Part shown: piece by piece, positions 17,202 through 26,850 of the stretch
Layout of the letters: each line of letters opens with the position of its first letter
Position numbering within the stretch: position 1 is the stretch's first letter
Assembly (NCBI RefSeq): GCF_030524025.1
Contig: NZ_JAUNHI010000007.1
Location: 1-64,000, forward strand
From: Actinomyces sp.
GTDB lineage: Bacteria; Actinomycetota; Actinomycetes; Actinomycetales; Actinomycetaceae
Direction: 5' to 3'
Length of the DNA: 64,000 nt
Made by a program: the position numbers and the translations under genes
Notes under the pieces: model-generated
Told to the model about the DNA's origin: nothing
The model's input: the letters and a program-made list of their open reading frames with translations, nothing else
The model's database searches: none

Positions 17202-18590
17202 ATGATCACCGTCGACGCCGTGCGCAACGCCGTCCAGGACTCCGTCGAGGACATCGTCTCGGACCTGGAGGCACTGGTCGCCCTCCCCTCCGTGTCCGCC
17301 GCCAGCCACGACCAGGAGCATGTGCGCGCCAGCGCCGAGCACGTGGCCGGGCTCCTGCGCGCCCAGGGCTTGACCACCCAGATCCTCAGCGTCACCGGGA
17401 CGGACGGAACGGCAGGGCGCCCCGCCGTCGTCGGGCACGCCGACGGGCCCGAGGGCGCCCCACGCGTCCTGCTCTACGCCCACCACGACGTCCAGCCCGT
17501 GGGCGACCCGGCCGCCTGGCTCCAGGACGACCCCTTCACCGCCGAGCCCCGCGGTGAGCGCCTGTTCGGCCGGGGAACGGCCGACGACGGTGCCGGGATC
17601 GTCGCCCATGTCCACGCCCTGCGGCTGCTGCGAGGGCTCACCGGCGGCCTGCCGTGCTCCGTAACCGTGTTCATCGAGGGGGAGGAGGAGGTCGGGTCGC
17701 CGACCTTCGCCGAGTTCCTCACGGCGCACCACGAGCTACTGGCGGCCGACGTCATCATCGTGGCGGACTCCTCGAACTGGCAGGTCGGCGTGCCCGCGCT
17801 GACGACCTCACTGCGCGGCCTGGTCCAGGTCGACGTGCGTCTCGACGTGCTCGACCACGCCCTGCACTCGGGCCAGTACGGCGGCCCGGTCCTCGACGCC
17901 GTGACCTCCATGTGCCGCCTCGTGGCCTGCCTGCACGACGAGCTGGGCGACGTGGCCGTCCCGGGCCTGCTCTCCCGGCCCGAGGCGGCCCCCAGCTTCC
18001 CGGACTACTCCGCATCGCAGTTCCGTGCCGACGCCGGAGTCCTCGACGGCGTCGGTCTCATCGGCACCGGTGACCTCACCGCCCGGCTGTGGACCAAGCC
18101 GGCGCTGACCGTCATCGGTATGGACGTCACGCCGCTGGAGGTGGCGGGCAATGTGCTCGCCCCGAGCTGCACGGCCCGCCTGTCGATGCGCATCGCGCCC
18201 GGTCAGGACCCGGCCCGGGCGCTCGAGGCGCTGACGGCCCACCTGGAGTCGCACGCCCCCTTCGGCGCGCGGGTGAGCGTGGGGGCCACCGAGACCGGGC
18301 CCGCCTTCGACGGCTCGACCGACACCTCGGCCGGTCGGGCGGCCTCCTGGGCGCTGGCCACGGCCTTCGGCACCGAGGCGGTCGAGATCGGTCAGGGCGG
18401 GTCGATCCCCTTCATCGCCACCCTGCAGGAGGCCTATCCGCAGGCGCAGGTCCTGGTCACCGGGGTCGAGGACCCCGACTCCCGCGCCCACTCCGAGAAC
18501 GAGTCGATGCACCTGGGCGACCTCGAGCGCGTCGTGCTCGCCGAGGCCCTGCTCCTGGCCCGCCTGGGCGGAGCGGTCGAGGCCGGCTGA
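17202..18590 (+). CDS. M20 family dipeptidase
   Basis: Zinc-dependent M20 metallopeptidase of 462 residues, probably cytoplasmic, acting on dipeptides or similar amides. Metal ligands and catalytic residues are in LLYAHHDVQPVG, LFGRGTADDGAG and FIEGEEEVGSP; ADSSNWQVGVPAL follows and the C-terminal ligand is near DSRAHSENESMHLGDL. The dimerisation domain occupies about residues 195-340. ATG 17202 lies six bases after TACCCT without a ribosome site, so a leaderless transcript is expected; upstream in-frame ATGs fall in the DUF3043 gene. Confidence 0.93.
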   Translation: MITVDAVRNAVQDSVEDIVSDLEALVALPSVSAASHDQEHVRASAEHVAGLLRAQGLTTQILSVTGTDGTAGRPAVVGHADGPEGAPRVLLYAHHDVQPVGDPAAWLQDDPFTAEPRGERLFGRGTADDGAGIVAHVHALRLLRGLTGGLPCSVTVFIEGEEEVGSPTFAEFLTAHHELLAADVIIVADSSNWQVGVPALTTSLRGLVQVDVRLDVLDHALHSGQYGGPVLDAVTSMCRLVACLHDELGDVAVPGLLSRPEAAPSFPDYSASQFRADAGVLDGVGLIGTGDLTARLWTKPALTVIGMDVTPLEVAGNVLAPSCTARLSMRIAPGQDPARALEALTAHLESHAPFGARVSVGATETGPAFDGSTDTSAGRAASWALATAFGTEAVEIGQGGSIPFIATLQEAYPQAQVLVTGVEDPDSRAHSENESMHLGDLERVVLAEALLLARLGGAVEAG

Positions 18591-18599
18591 GCCAGCGTC

Positions 18600-19754
18600 G
18601 TGAGGATCCTGCTCGCCCCGGGGGACATGCGCCCCCAGCCCCACGGCGTCCCCCTGGCTGAGGCGGGCCTGGAGGCCGGCGCGGCGGCCGTGGCCCTGGG
18701 GCACGGCTGGGCCCGGGCCCGACCCGGGGACGACCTGCGCCTGCTGCCGCTGCCCGACGGCGGGGCGGGCAGCGCCGCCCAGATCCCCGCGGCGATGGTC
18801 GACCACGGCATCGAGCTGGAAGGCGCAGGACCCACCGGCCAGCAGCGCCCGGCGCTGCTGGTGCACCTGGGGCCCGCTAGCGCCGCGCCGGGCACCTGGG
18901 TCCTCGACGCCGCCGCGATCGGCCCCGTGCCCTCCGACCCCGGCCAGGCGCGCCGGGAGGCCGAGGAGGGAAGCACGGCGGGCTACGGCCAGGTCCTGCG
19001 GGCCGCCCTCGAGGTGGTCAGTCCCGGCGAGGAGCTGGTCATCGGCCTGGCGCGCACCGCGGCCCATGACGGCGGCGCCGGCCTCATCGATGCCATGGGC
19101 GGGGCCGGGCGGGCCGCTCGGGCCGTCGGCGGGCGCCGGCTCACCCTGGCCCTGGCCGACACCTCACCCCTGGGCGGGCTGGGCGGGACGGGACGGGCGT
19201 TGAGCTCCCTGGCCGGCCTGAGCCCCGAGGCCGCCCAGGAGGCCGACCGGCGAGCCTGCGCTGCGGCCACCGCCCTGGCCGCCCGGCTCGGCGGCCCAGG
19301 CGGAGTGGCCCGGGAACCGCTGCTGGCAACGACCCCACCCCTGACTGCCAGCACCTGGGGGACAGGAGCCGGTGGGGGCTCGGCCCTCGTGCTGCGCGCC
19401 CTGGGCGCCCGGGCGCTGCCCGGTGCCCGCGTCCTGGCGGGACTGCTCGGCCTGGACCGGGCTGTGGAGGACCGGGAGCTCGTGCTGACCGCCGTCGGGG
19501 AGGCCTTCGACGTCCTGGAGGACTCCGTGCCCCAGGTCGTCGGCCGGGCGGCCGAGGCACTGGCCCTGCCCGCCGTGCTCGTGGCGGGCAGGGCGGCGGC
19601 TCCGCGCGGGGAGCTCGCTGCGGCCGGGATATGCGCCTCCTACGGGCTGGAAGACCCCCGGTCCGACGAGCCGTGGGCCGGCGGAGGCACCCCGGCGCTG
19701 ACCGCCCGCCTGGAGGCGATGGGGGAGCGCCTGGCGCGGACCTGGTCGAGGTGA
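18600..19754 (+). CDS. Divergent glycerate kinase-like protein
   Basis: Protein of 384 residues resembling glycerate kinase family 1 in layout. It has an N-terminal RILLAPGDM strand, LPLPDGGAGS in place of the usual PMADGGEGT, TSPLGGLGGTGRAL mid-protein and GTGAGGGSALVLRALGARAL. The family motif TGEGRxDxQTxxGK is degraded here to LTAVGEAFDVLEDSVPQ, so glycerate phosphorylation is doubtful and a changed substrate or loss of activity is possible. GTG 18600 follows the M20 gene by nine bases without a clear ribosome site, suggesting coupling. Confidence 0.68.
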   Translation: MRILLAPGDMRPQPHGVPLAEAGLEAGAAAVALGHGWARARPGDDLRLLPLPDGGAGSAAQIPAAMVDHGIELEGAGPTGQQRPALLVHLGPASAAPGTWVLDAAAIGPVPSDPGQARREAEEGSTAGYGQVLRAALEVVSPGEELVIGLARTAAHDGGAGLIDAMGGAGRAARAVGGRRLTLALADTSPLGGLGGTGRALSSLAGLSPEAAQEADRRACAAATALAARLGGPGGVAREPLLATTPPLTASTWGTGAGGGSALVLRALGARALPGARVLAGLLGLDRAVEDRELVLTAVGEAFDVLEDSVPQVVGRAAEALALPAVLVAGRAAAPRGELAAAGICASYGLEDPRSDEPWAGGGTPALTARLEAMGERLARTWSR

Positions 19755-19776
19755 ACGGCGTCGAGGTGGGCGGGGC

Positions 19777-20784
19777 TCACCGGGCGGGAGCCGTCGAGCC
19801 GCGCACGATGAGGTCGGGGGTGAACATCATCTCGGTGTCGGCGGGCTGCTCGCCGGCGATCGAGGCCAGCAGCGTGGTCACCGCGGCACGGCAGATCGCC
19901 TCGACCGGCTGGCGCACGGTGGTCAACGGCGGGTCGGTCATGGGGATGAGCGGGGAGTCGTCGTAGCCAATGACCGACAGGTCGTCGGGGACGACCCGGC
20001 CCGCGGCGCGGGCCCCCGAGATGACCCCCAGCGCCATGATGTCCGAGGAGCACACGATCCCCGTGCAGCCCTGCGCCAACAGCTGGTGGGCGGCACTGGC
20101 CCCGCCCTCGTAGGTGTAAAGCGTCTCGACGATGCGCAGCGGCTCGTCGGGCAGGCCGGCGGTCACCGCGTCCTCATAGCCCGCTCGCTTGCGCTGGGCC
20201 GGGACCATGCGGCCCGGCCCCGTGGCCAGCCCGATGCGCCGGTGCCCGAGACTGAGGAGATGGTCGACGGCCATGCGGGCCGCCGCCCGGTCATCGGTGG
20301 TGAAGCCCGGCGCCTTGATGGTCGGTGCGTTGCCGTTGATGGTCACCAGCGGCACGCCCCGCTCACGCAGCCGCTGGTAGCGGGTCACGTCCCCGCCGGT
20401 GTCGGAGTGGCGCCCCGACACGAAGATGATGCCGGCCACGCCCCGGTCGACAAGCATCTCGACGTACTCGTCCTCGCTGGTCCCCCCGGGCGTCTGGGTG
20501 CACAGCAGGGGGGTGTGCCCGCCCGATGCGAGGAGCTGCTCGATCTCCTGGGCGTACAGGGGGAAGATGGGGTTGCTCAGCTCAGGGACGATGAGGCCGA
20601 CCAGCCCCTTGGACGCCCGGTGCAGGGTCTCGGGGCGCTCATAGCCCAGGACGTCCAGGGCGATGAGCACCTGCCTGCGGGTCACCTCGGCGACGTTGGA
20701 CTTGCCGTTGAGTACCCGCGAGACAGTGGCCGTCGACACCCCTGCCTGCTCGGCGATGTCGGACAAGGTGATGCGCTCGTGCAC
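19777..20784 (-). CDS. LacI-family repressor, probable maltodextrin regulator
   Basis: LacI/GalR regulator of 335 residues. The helix-turn-helix and hinge are LSDIAEQAGVSTATVSRVLN followed by KSNVAEVTRRQVLIALDVLGY, and the effector domain includes GLIVPELSNPIFPLY, GIIFVSGRHSD, GFTTDDRAAARMAVDHLLSL and a closing PDLIVRGST. GTG 20784 is chosen because GAGGAG lies eight bases upstream; a GTG three codons earlier is too close. Standing at the end of the malE-malF-malG-GH13 cluster (gap 100 bases), it is inferred to be its MalR-type repressor, binding CTTGCA-type sites before malE. Confidence 0.87.
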   Translation of the reverse strand: MHERITLSDIAEQAGVSTATVSRVLNGKSNVAEVTRRQVLIALDVLGYERPETLHRASKGLVGLIVPELSNPIFPLYAQEIEQLLASGGHTPLLCTQTPGGTSEDEYVEMLVDRGVAGIIFVSGRHSDTGGDVTRYQRLRERGVPLVTINGNAPTIKAPGFTTDDRAAARMAVDHLLSLGHRRIGLATGPGRMVPAQRKRAGYEDAVTAGLPDEPLRIVETLYTYEGGASAAHQLLAQGCTGIVCSSDIMALGVISGARAAGRVVPDDLSVIGYDDSPLIPMTDPPLTTVRQPVEAICRAAVTTLLASIAGEQPADTEMMFTPDLIVRGSTAPAR

Positions 20785-20884
20785 GGTCGTCACTCCTCGA
20801 TGAGTCGGCGTCGGTGGGTGCGGGTTCGTGTGGGTCGGTGCCGGTCTGCGCGGGTGGGCCCTGGTCGGCTCTCGTGGGCACCGG

Positions 20885-22885
20885 TCAGGATAGCGGCTCG
20901 CCGGTGGACGGTTGCGGGGCCGGCTCCCCCGGGGCGGGCTCGGGCCGCAGGACGGCAACCAGCGCGCCGCAGCCCGCGGGGGTGACCACGAGCCGGCCGG
21001 CGCCCGGCCCCGCCTCCTCGGGGGAGCCGGGCAGGAGAGCGGCACTCACCGCGTCGAAGCACTCCAGGCGTGCCACGCCGCCGGCCCCCAGGGCCGTCAG
21101 GGGCAGGTCCAGGGCGTCGGCGGCGCTCCGGGCCAGGACGACCAGGACGTCGCCGTCGGGGTGGGTGCGCAGCCAGGCGACGACGTCCCCCTCGGCGTGG
21201 ACCCACCGCAGTCCTCCATGGCGCAGTGCCGCGGTGCTGGCGCGCAGGCCCGCCAGGTGGCGATAGCGCTCGAGGACGACCCGGTCGACCGGGCCCCAGG
21301 CCCCGGTGTCGGCGACCTCATCGGCCCGGGGCGCGCCGTCCTCGCCCACCGCCCAGGGCATGGTGGTGCGCGAGTGCTCGCCGGTGATGCCGGTGGCGCC
21401 CAGCTCGTCTCCGGCGAAGACCGTGGGGACACCGGGGGCGGTGAACAGCGCGGTGGCAGCCAGCAGCTGGCGCTCGCGGGAGCGCACGACGGTGCGCACA
21501 CGCGGTGTGTCGTGGGAGCACAGCAGGTTCATCGAGGCCGCGACGGCGGAGGGGGGCAGGTGCGCCGTGTACTGGCGCACCCCTGCGACGACCTGGGCGG
21601 CGCCCAGGCGCGGGACGGGCATGGGGATGCCCAGCCAGGTGAGCCCGTCGGCGGGGTCGGGGTCGGCCAGCCAGGCCCACAGCGGCCGGGTGAAGCCGAC
21701 GTAGTTCATCGTGCCGTGCCAGCCGGGGCCGGTCAGGTCACCCGAGGCGTCGTGCCCGTGCTCGGCCACGAGCCACAGCCGGCGCCCGGTGCCCTCCTCC
21801 ACCTGGCGCATCGTTGCGCGCATGTCGGCGGCCACCTGGTGGGCCAGGTCGACCTGGCTGTGGCGGCCGGTCATGTTGGCCACGTCGGTGCGCCAGCCGT
21901 CGGCGCCCACCGGCGGGGCGAGCCAGCGCGCCGTCACCGACGACGGGCCGCGCACGAGCCGGTCGCGCAGCTCGGGGCTGCGGTGGTCGAGCTTGGGCAG
22001 CTCGGGGACGTCGAACCAGGAGGCGTAGTGGTCGGGGTGGCGCTCGAAGTGGTAGAAGCCCGCCTCCTCGCACTGGGCGTCGGCGCAGGCGGCGGTGAAC
22101 CACTCGTGGGTGACGCCGGTGTGGTTGGTCGTCAGGTCGAGCACGAGCCGCATGCCGCGGGCGTGCAGCGCTTGGGCGAGCCGGGCCAGGGCGGCGGTCC
22201 CGCCCAGGAGCGGGTCGACCCTGTCGAAGGAGGTGGCGTCGTAGCGGTGGACCGAGGCCGCCGGGAACACCGGGGTGAGGTAGACGACCGTGACGTGGAG
22301 GCGCTCGAGCCAGTCCAGGTGGTCGATGATCCCCTCCAGGTCGCCGCCGTACCAGGAGGTGGAGGTCTGCCGGCCCCTGACCGGGGGCTCATCGAGCCAG
22401 TCCCGGCGCACGGCCCACGGCGGGGCGTGCCGCTGGGCGGCAGGCTCCCGGTAGGCGAAACGGTCGGGGAAGATCTGGTAGCACACGGCGTCGTGCACCC
22501 ACTCCGGTGCCGGGTCCTCGGCCAGGACCTGGAAGTCGGTGGCATCGGGCACGTCGTGGTCGGACAGGCCGGCGGCGTGGTACCACAGGTAGGGCTCGGG
22601 GCCGTCGGGGGACAGGAGCAGGAAGCGGTAGCGGTTGACCGGGTTGACCAGGCGCACCGTCCCGTGCCACCAGGCACCCGCCGGGGTGAGGGCGACCCGC
22701 TCCATCATCGTGATGGCGGGCTCGCCGTCGACCACCTGGCGCAGCACGACCCGCTGCGGGTCGTGGGCGGCGGGCACCCACAGCCGGGCGGTCAGCTCCG
22801 CCCCCGGGGCGCGCTCGCCCCGCAGGTAGGAGGGGCCGGTGTCGTGGTGCGGCTCGGCCAGGTGGTCGACGGCGTTCGTGGTCAC
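20885..22885 (-). CDS. GH13 alpha-glucosidase / neopullulanase-like enzyme
   Basis: Glycoside hydrolase family 13 enzyme of 666 residues. An N-terminal beta-domain (about 15-125) precedes the barrel. The conserved regions are DLTTNHTG, GWRTDVAN (nucleophile Asp334), LVAEHGHD (acid/base Glu375) and LLCSHDTPR (Asp459). The N-terminal domain and W-Y-G-G-D-L-E-G block fit cyclomaltodextrinase/neopullulanase-type enzymes that cut maltodextrins inside the cell. No signal peptide is seen. GTG 22885 lies 16 bases after malG, in one operon with the transporter, so it should degrade the imported dextrins. Confidence 0.92.
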   Translation of the reverse strand: MTTNAVDHLAEPHHDTGPSYLRGERAPGAELTARLWVPAAHDPQRVVLRQVVDGEPAITMMERVALTPAGAWWHGTVRLVNPVNRYRFLLLSPDGPEPYLWYHAAGLSDHDVPDATDFQVLAEDPAPEWVHDAVCYQIFPDRFAYREPAAQRHAPPWAVRRDWLDEPPVRGRQTSTSWYGGDLEGIIDHLDWLERLHVTVVYLTPVFPAASVHRYDATSFDRVDPLLGGTAALARLAQALHARGMRLVLDLTTNHTGVTHEWFTAACADAQCEEAGFYHFERHPDHYASWFDVPELPKLDHRSPELRDRLVRGPSSVTARWLAPPVGADGWRTDVANMTGRHSQVDLAHQVAADMRATMRQVEEGTGRRLWLVAEHGHDASGDLTGPGWHGTMNYVGFTRPLWAWLADPDPADGLTWLGIPMPVPRLGAAQVVAGVRQYTAHLPPSAVAASMNLLCSHDTPRVRTVVRSRERQLLAATALFTAPGVPTVFAGDELGATGITGEHSRTTMPWAVGEDGAPRADEVADTGAWGPVDRVVLERYRHLAGLRASTAALRHGGLRWVHAEGDVVAWLRTHPDGDVLVVLARSAADALDLPLTALGAGGVARLECFDAVSAALLPGSPEEAGPGAGRLVVTPAGCGALVAVLRPEPAPGEPAPQPSTGEPLS

Positions 22886-22901
22886 GGGTGGGCCCCGTCC
22901 C

Positions 22902-23810
22902 TCAGCCCTTGACGGCGCCGGCGGTGGCACCGCCGACGATGTAGCGCTGGAGGTACTGGAACAGCACGATGATGGGCACCATCGTCATGACCGAGCCCGC
23001 GGCGAAGACCCCCAGGTTGTTCGACTTGTCCCCCGACAGCATGCCGTAGAGGCCCACGGCCAGCGTCTTCTTGGAGTCCTCGGTCAGGAAGATCGACCCC
23101 AGGAGGAACTCCGAGATGATGCCGACGAAGGCCAGGAGGAAGGTCGTGGCCAGGATCGGCTTGAGGGCGGGCAGCAGGATCCGGGTGAAGACCTGCCAGT
23201 GGGTGCAGCCGTCGAGGATGGCCGCCTCGTCGAGCTCCTTGGGGATCGTGTCGAAGGTGCCCTTGATGAGCCAGACCTGACCCAGGGCCCCGCCCAGGAG
23301 GGCCAGGCAGTAGCCGGTCAGGGTGTTGAGCCCCAGCACCGGCACGACGTCGCCGATCTCGGAGATCATCGTGTAGATGGCGATCATCGACAGGGTGGCC
23401 GGGAACATCATGATGAGCAGCAGGGCGAGCAGCCCGCCGCGCCGGCCCTTGAAGCGGAAGCGGCTGAAGGCGTAGGCCGCCAGCGACGACAGGAACACCT
23501 GGACCCCGGCGACGATGAGGCACACGAGGATCGTGTTGAGGTACCAGCCGGTGAAATCACCCTTGGCCCCCGACAGCAGCGTCTGGTAGTTGACGAGGCT
23601 GACCCGGGTGGGCAGGAGGCTGGTCGAGGCCACCGTGCCCAGCGGGTTGAGGGAGGCCGAGATGACGTAGAGGACCGGGAAGGCGGCAAAGACGAGGGCC
23701 AGGACCGCCACGACGTGGCGCCAGCCGATCTCGCGGAACCAGCGTCCGAAGGGCATCTTGTTCTGGGCGGCGGGGCCGGCCGGGGCGGTGGACGGGGATG
23801 AAGCGGTCAT
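22902..23810 (-). CDS. malG: Maltodextrin ABC transporter permease MalG
   Basis: Inner-membrane permease of 302 residues with six predicted helices, the first about 34-56. The EAA loop that contacts the ATPase reads EAAILDGCTHWQVFTRILLP (about 206-225), which fits MalG-type sugar permeases. ATG 23810 has AGGAG upstream; the frame is open earlier but without a site. It follows malF by 22 bases. No ATPase (msmX/malK type) is encoded here, so a shared ATPase elsewhere must serve it. Confidence 0.93.
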   Translation of the reverse strand: MTASSPSTAPAGPAAQNKMPFGRWFREIGWRHVVAVLALVFAAFPVLYVISASLNPLGTVASTSLLPTRVSLVNYQTLLSGAKGDFTGWYLNTILVCLIVAGVQVFLSSLAAYAFSRFRFKGRRGGLLALLLIMMFPATLSMIAIYTMISEIGDVVPVLGLNTLTGYCLALLGGALGQVWLIKGTFDTIPKELDEAAILDGCTHWQVFTRILLPALKPILATTFLLAFVGIISEFLLGSIFLTEDSKKTLAVGLYGMLSGDKSNNLGVFAAGSVMTMVPIIVLFQYLQRYIVGGATAGAVKG

Positions 23811-23832
23811 GATGCGTGTCTCCTGGTGACCA

Positions 23833-25410
23833 TCAGTGGATGTCCTCGAGGCGACGGGTCGCACGGAACTGGAGTGCGGCCATCGCGCCGGTGATGGCGA
23901 ACAGGACGACCGACACCGCCGAGGCGAAGCCATAGTCCGCTCCCGAGCCGCCGAAGGCGATGCGGTAGACCATCGAGATGAGGATGTCGGTGCCGCCACG
24001 GGTGTACTCCCCGGCGGCGAAGGGGCCGCCCTCGGTGAGCAGCTGGATGGCGTTGAAGTTGTTGAAGTTGAAGGCGAAGGTGCTCACGAGCAGCGGTGCG
24101 ACGGACACGAGCAGCAGGGGGGTGGTCACGCGGGTGGTCGTCTGCCAGGCGCTGGCGCCGTCGATGGTGGCCGCCTCGCGCACGTCACCCGGAATCGACT
24201 GGAGGGCACCGGTGCACACGATGAACATGTACGGGAAGCCCATCCACGTGTTGGTCAGGAGCACCGCCACCTTGGCCCACGTGGGGTCGCCCAGCCAGTT
24301 GATCGACAGGTGGAGCATCTCGTTGATGAGCCCGAAGTCCCGGTTGTAGAAGTTGGACCACACGAGCAGGGAGATGAACCCGGGGACGGCGTAGGGCAGG
24401 AGCATGAAGGAGCGGTAGAGGCGCCTGCCCCGCACACGGTCGTCATTGAGGGTCAGGGCCAGGAAGTAGCCTAGGCCGAAGGTCAGGAGCACCGAGCCGA
24501 AGGCGAACACGAGGGTCCACACGAAGGCCTTGAAGAACTGCGACCCGATGGAGGAGTCGGTGAACAGCCTCTCGAAGTTTGCCAGGCCCACGTTCTGCTT
24601 CCAGGACTGGGTCAGCTTCTCACCGGCGGCATTGACGAAGTAGTCGGAGTCGCCCACCTTCTGGACGGTGTAGACGTCCCCGGTCTCGGTGTTGGTGATC
24701 GAGTCGCTGGCCTCGTCGTAGACGAGCCGCTTGGTGCCCTCGAAGGCGTTGCGCACGCCCTGGACCTTGATGGCGGTCGACTCCGAGACCGTCAGGGACA
24801 GGGTGGAGACCGCGTCGTAGGCGGTGTTGACCTCCTTGGCGGTCAGGATCGTGTAGCCGTCGGCGGCGGTGACGTAGCCGTCGGTGACGCTCACCGTCGA
24901 GGGGTCGGCCTCCTGGACGGTCTCGCCGTCGGCCCCGTAGAGCACCTCATCGGTGTCGGGGTCGACGAGGAACAGGGAGAAGGGGCCGTCGGTGGCCGTG
25001 CCGGTCGTGGCCACCGTCAGGTTGTAGATGGGGGAGTCGGCGGCCTGGACTACCGAGTTGTTCGTGATGGTCGTAATCGCCTCCTCCTTGGTGCCGCGGA
25101 AGCCGTCACCGAAGTTGGTGAAGGCCGTCTGGACCGTCAGCACGATCGGCACGATGAGGAAGACCGCCAGGAAGAAGGAGCCGGGGAAGAGGTACTTGGC
25201 GGGCACGAAGCGCTTGGTGGAGTACAGGACGAACAGGGCGGCCGTTGCTGCCAGGACGACGATGAGCCACATCCACATCTGGAAGGACACGAGCAGTGGC
25301 ACGAGGTAGACGGCGGCGGACAGGGCGGCGCCCAGGACGAGGACGCGCAGGAGGACGGACCGGATCGTCGTCGTCCTCTCCCGGGGGGAGGCGGAGGGTT
25401 CGGAGTCCAA
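23833..25410 (-). CDS. malF: Maltodextrin ABC transporter permease MalF
   Basis: Inner-membrane permease of 525 residues, close in size to E. coli MalF. Three helices lie before residue 105, then a large extracytoplasmic P2-like domain (about 110-290, rich in Thr, Val and Asp), then about five more helices. The EAA loop is EAATIDGASAWQTTTRVTTP. The start is TTG 25410 with an AAAGG site; no in-frame ATG or GTG lies nearby upstream. It sits between malE and malG in the operon. Confidence 0.92.
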   Translation of the reverse strand: MDSEPSASPRERTTTIRSVLLRVLVLGAALSAAVYLVPLLVSFQMWMWLIVVLAATAALFVLYSTKRFVPAKYLFPGSFFLAVFLIVPIVLTVQTAFTNFGDGFRGTKEEAITTITNNSVVQAADSPIYNLTVATTGTATDGPFSLFLVDPDTDEVLYGADGETVQEADPSTVSVTDGYVTAADGYTILTAKEVNTAYDAVSTLSLTVSESTAIKVQGVRNAFEGTKRLVYDEASDSITNTETGDVYTVQKVGDSDYFVNAAGEKLTQSWKQNVGLANFERLFTDSSIGSQFFKAFVWTLVFAFGSVLLTFGLGYFLALTLNDDRVRGRRLYRSFMLLPYAVPGFISLLVWSNFYNRDFGLINEMLHLSINWLGDPTWAKVAVLLTNTWMGFPYMFIVCTGALQSIPGDVREAATIDGASAWQTTTRVTTPLLLVSVAPLLVSTFAFNFNNFNAIQLLTEGGPFAAGEYTRGGTDILISMVYRIAFGGSGADYGFASAVSVVLFAITGAMAALQFRATRRLEDIH

Positions 25411-25538
25411 TGGATGAGCCTTTCAGGGGGACGGTGGGGCGCGACGGTGGCCGCCGCGGTGGGGCAGGACGGGCGGGCGGGTACGCCGAGGGCCGGCAGG
25501 ACGGTCGTCCCGCCGGCCCTCAGCAGTGGTCGAGGCGG

Positions 25539-26813
25539 TCAGGCCAGGGCGGACTTGATCTCGTCACCGGCGCTCGTGATCGTCGAGGTCGGGTCGGCCC
25601 CGCCGACGATGTTGGCGTAGGCCTTGCCCAGCGGTCCCCAGATCGCGGCCATCTCGGGGATGGAGGGCATCGGGTCGGCGTTGTTGGTCGCCAGCTCGCT
25701 GAAGGTGACCATGTCGGGGTCGGAGGCCTTGAGCTTGGTCGCCAGGTCCTTGTGGACGGGGGGCAGGGGGTTGGAGGCGTACATCGCCTCGGCGATCGTG
25801 GAGTCCTTGGCGACGTCGGCCACGAAGGTCTCGGCGAAGGCCTTGTTCTTGCCGTCCGCGGCCACGTAGAAGGCGTTGACGCCGGCGAAGGCACGGGCTT
25901 CGCCCATGCCCTGGAAGCCGGGGATCTTGACGACGCCGTAGTCGATGCCCGCCTCCTTGACGTCGGCCAGGGCCCATGGGCCGGAGACGAGGTAGGGCGC
26001 CTTGCCCTCGGTGAACAGGGAGATGGCGTTGTCACCGGTGATCGAGGTCTTGAGGACACCCTGGTTGCCCAGTTCGCCGATCTTGCCCGCGGCCGCCACC
26101 GAGCCCTCGCCGCCCACACCGATGTCCTCGGGGTTGAGGCTGCCGTCGGCGTTCTTGCCGAAGAGGTAACCGCCCCCGGAGGTGTACAGCGGCTGCATGT
26201 GGTAGGCGTCGCCCTCCTCGCCCACGGGCAGGGACAGAATGGCCTCGGTGCCCGCCGCCTGGCCGGCGGTGACGAGCTCCTCGATGGAGGCGGGCTCGGC
26301 CACGGTGGTCAGGCCCTTGTTGACGTACAGGGCGAGGGTCTCCACGCAGTAGGGCACGCCATAGGTCTGGCCGTCGTAGGTGACGGCGTCCAGGCCCACC
26401 TGGTTGTAGTTCTCCGTGGCCGCCGCGTCGAGGGTGACCGGTGAGATCGAGCCGTTCTGGACGAGGTTGCCGATCCAGTCGTGCGCCGCCACGAGGATGT
26501 CGGGGCCGTTGCCCGCCTGGTTGGCCGAGATGAAGTTGGCCTGGAGCTCATTGGCCACGGCCTGGACGGCAACCGTGATGCCCTGCTCCTCACCCCACTT
26601 CTGGGCGACCTCCTTGAGAGAGGCCGCCTTGACGTCGTCGGTCCAGATGACGAGGTCGGCCGCGGCGTCGCGCACGGGCGCGCCGTCGGTGGAGGAGGCG
26701 GAGGCGCTCGCCGAGGCGCCGGAGCCCGAGTCCGAGGACCCGCAGGCGGTGGCGGCGGCCAGGGTGGTTGCGATGGCTGTCATGGACAGGAACGACCTGC
26801 GGTTGAGTGGCAC
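25539..26813 (-). CDS. malE: Maltodextrin-binding lipoprotein MalE
   Basis: Extracellular solute-binding lipoprotein of 424 residues. The signal peptide has NRRSFLSM near its start, close to the twin-arginine pattern, and a lipobox ending in Cys24 (ATAC), followed by a Ser/Ala linker. The mature part carries the family-1 sugar-binding layout: VIWTDDVKAASLKEVAQKWG, PDILVAAHDWIGNL, VTYDGQTYGVPYCVE, AFAGVNAFYVAADGKN. Start GTG 26813 with AAGGAG. It heads the malE-malF-malG-GH13 operon and sits directly behind a promoter with LacI-type sites. Confidence 0.94.
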   Translation of the reverse strand: MPLNRRSFLSMTAIATTLAAATACGSSDSGSGASASASASSTDGAPVRDAAADLVIWTDDVKAASLKEVAQKWGEEQGITVAVQAVANELQANFISANQAGNGPDILVAAHDWIGNLVQNGSISPVTLDAAATENYNQVGLDAVTYDGQTYGVPYCVETLALYVNKGLTTVAEPASIEELVTAGQAAGTEAILSLPVGEEGDAYHMQPLYTSGGGYLFGKNADGSLNPEDIGVGGEGSVAAAGKIGELGNQGVLKTSITGDNAISLFTEGKAPYLVSGPWALADVKEAGIDYGVVKIPGFQGMGEARAFAGVNAFYVAADGKNKAFAETFVADVAKDSTIAEAMYASNPLPPVHKDLATKLKASDPDMVTFSELATNNADPMPSIPEMAAIWGPLGKAYANIVGGADPTSTITSAGDEIKSALA

Positions 26814-26850
26814 CGTGATTCTCCTTCGAATCGGATGGGGAGCTGAGCCG

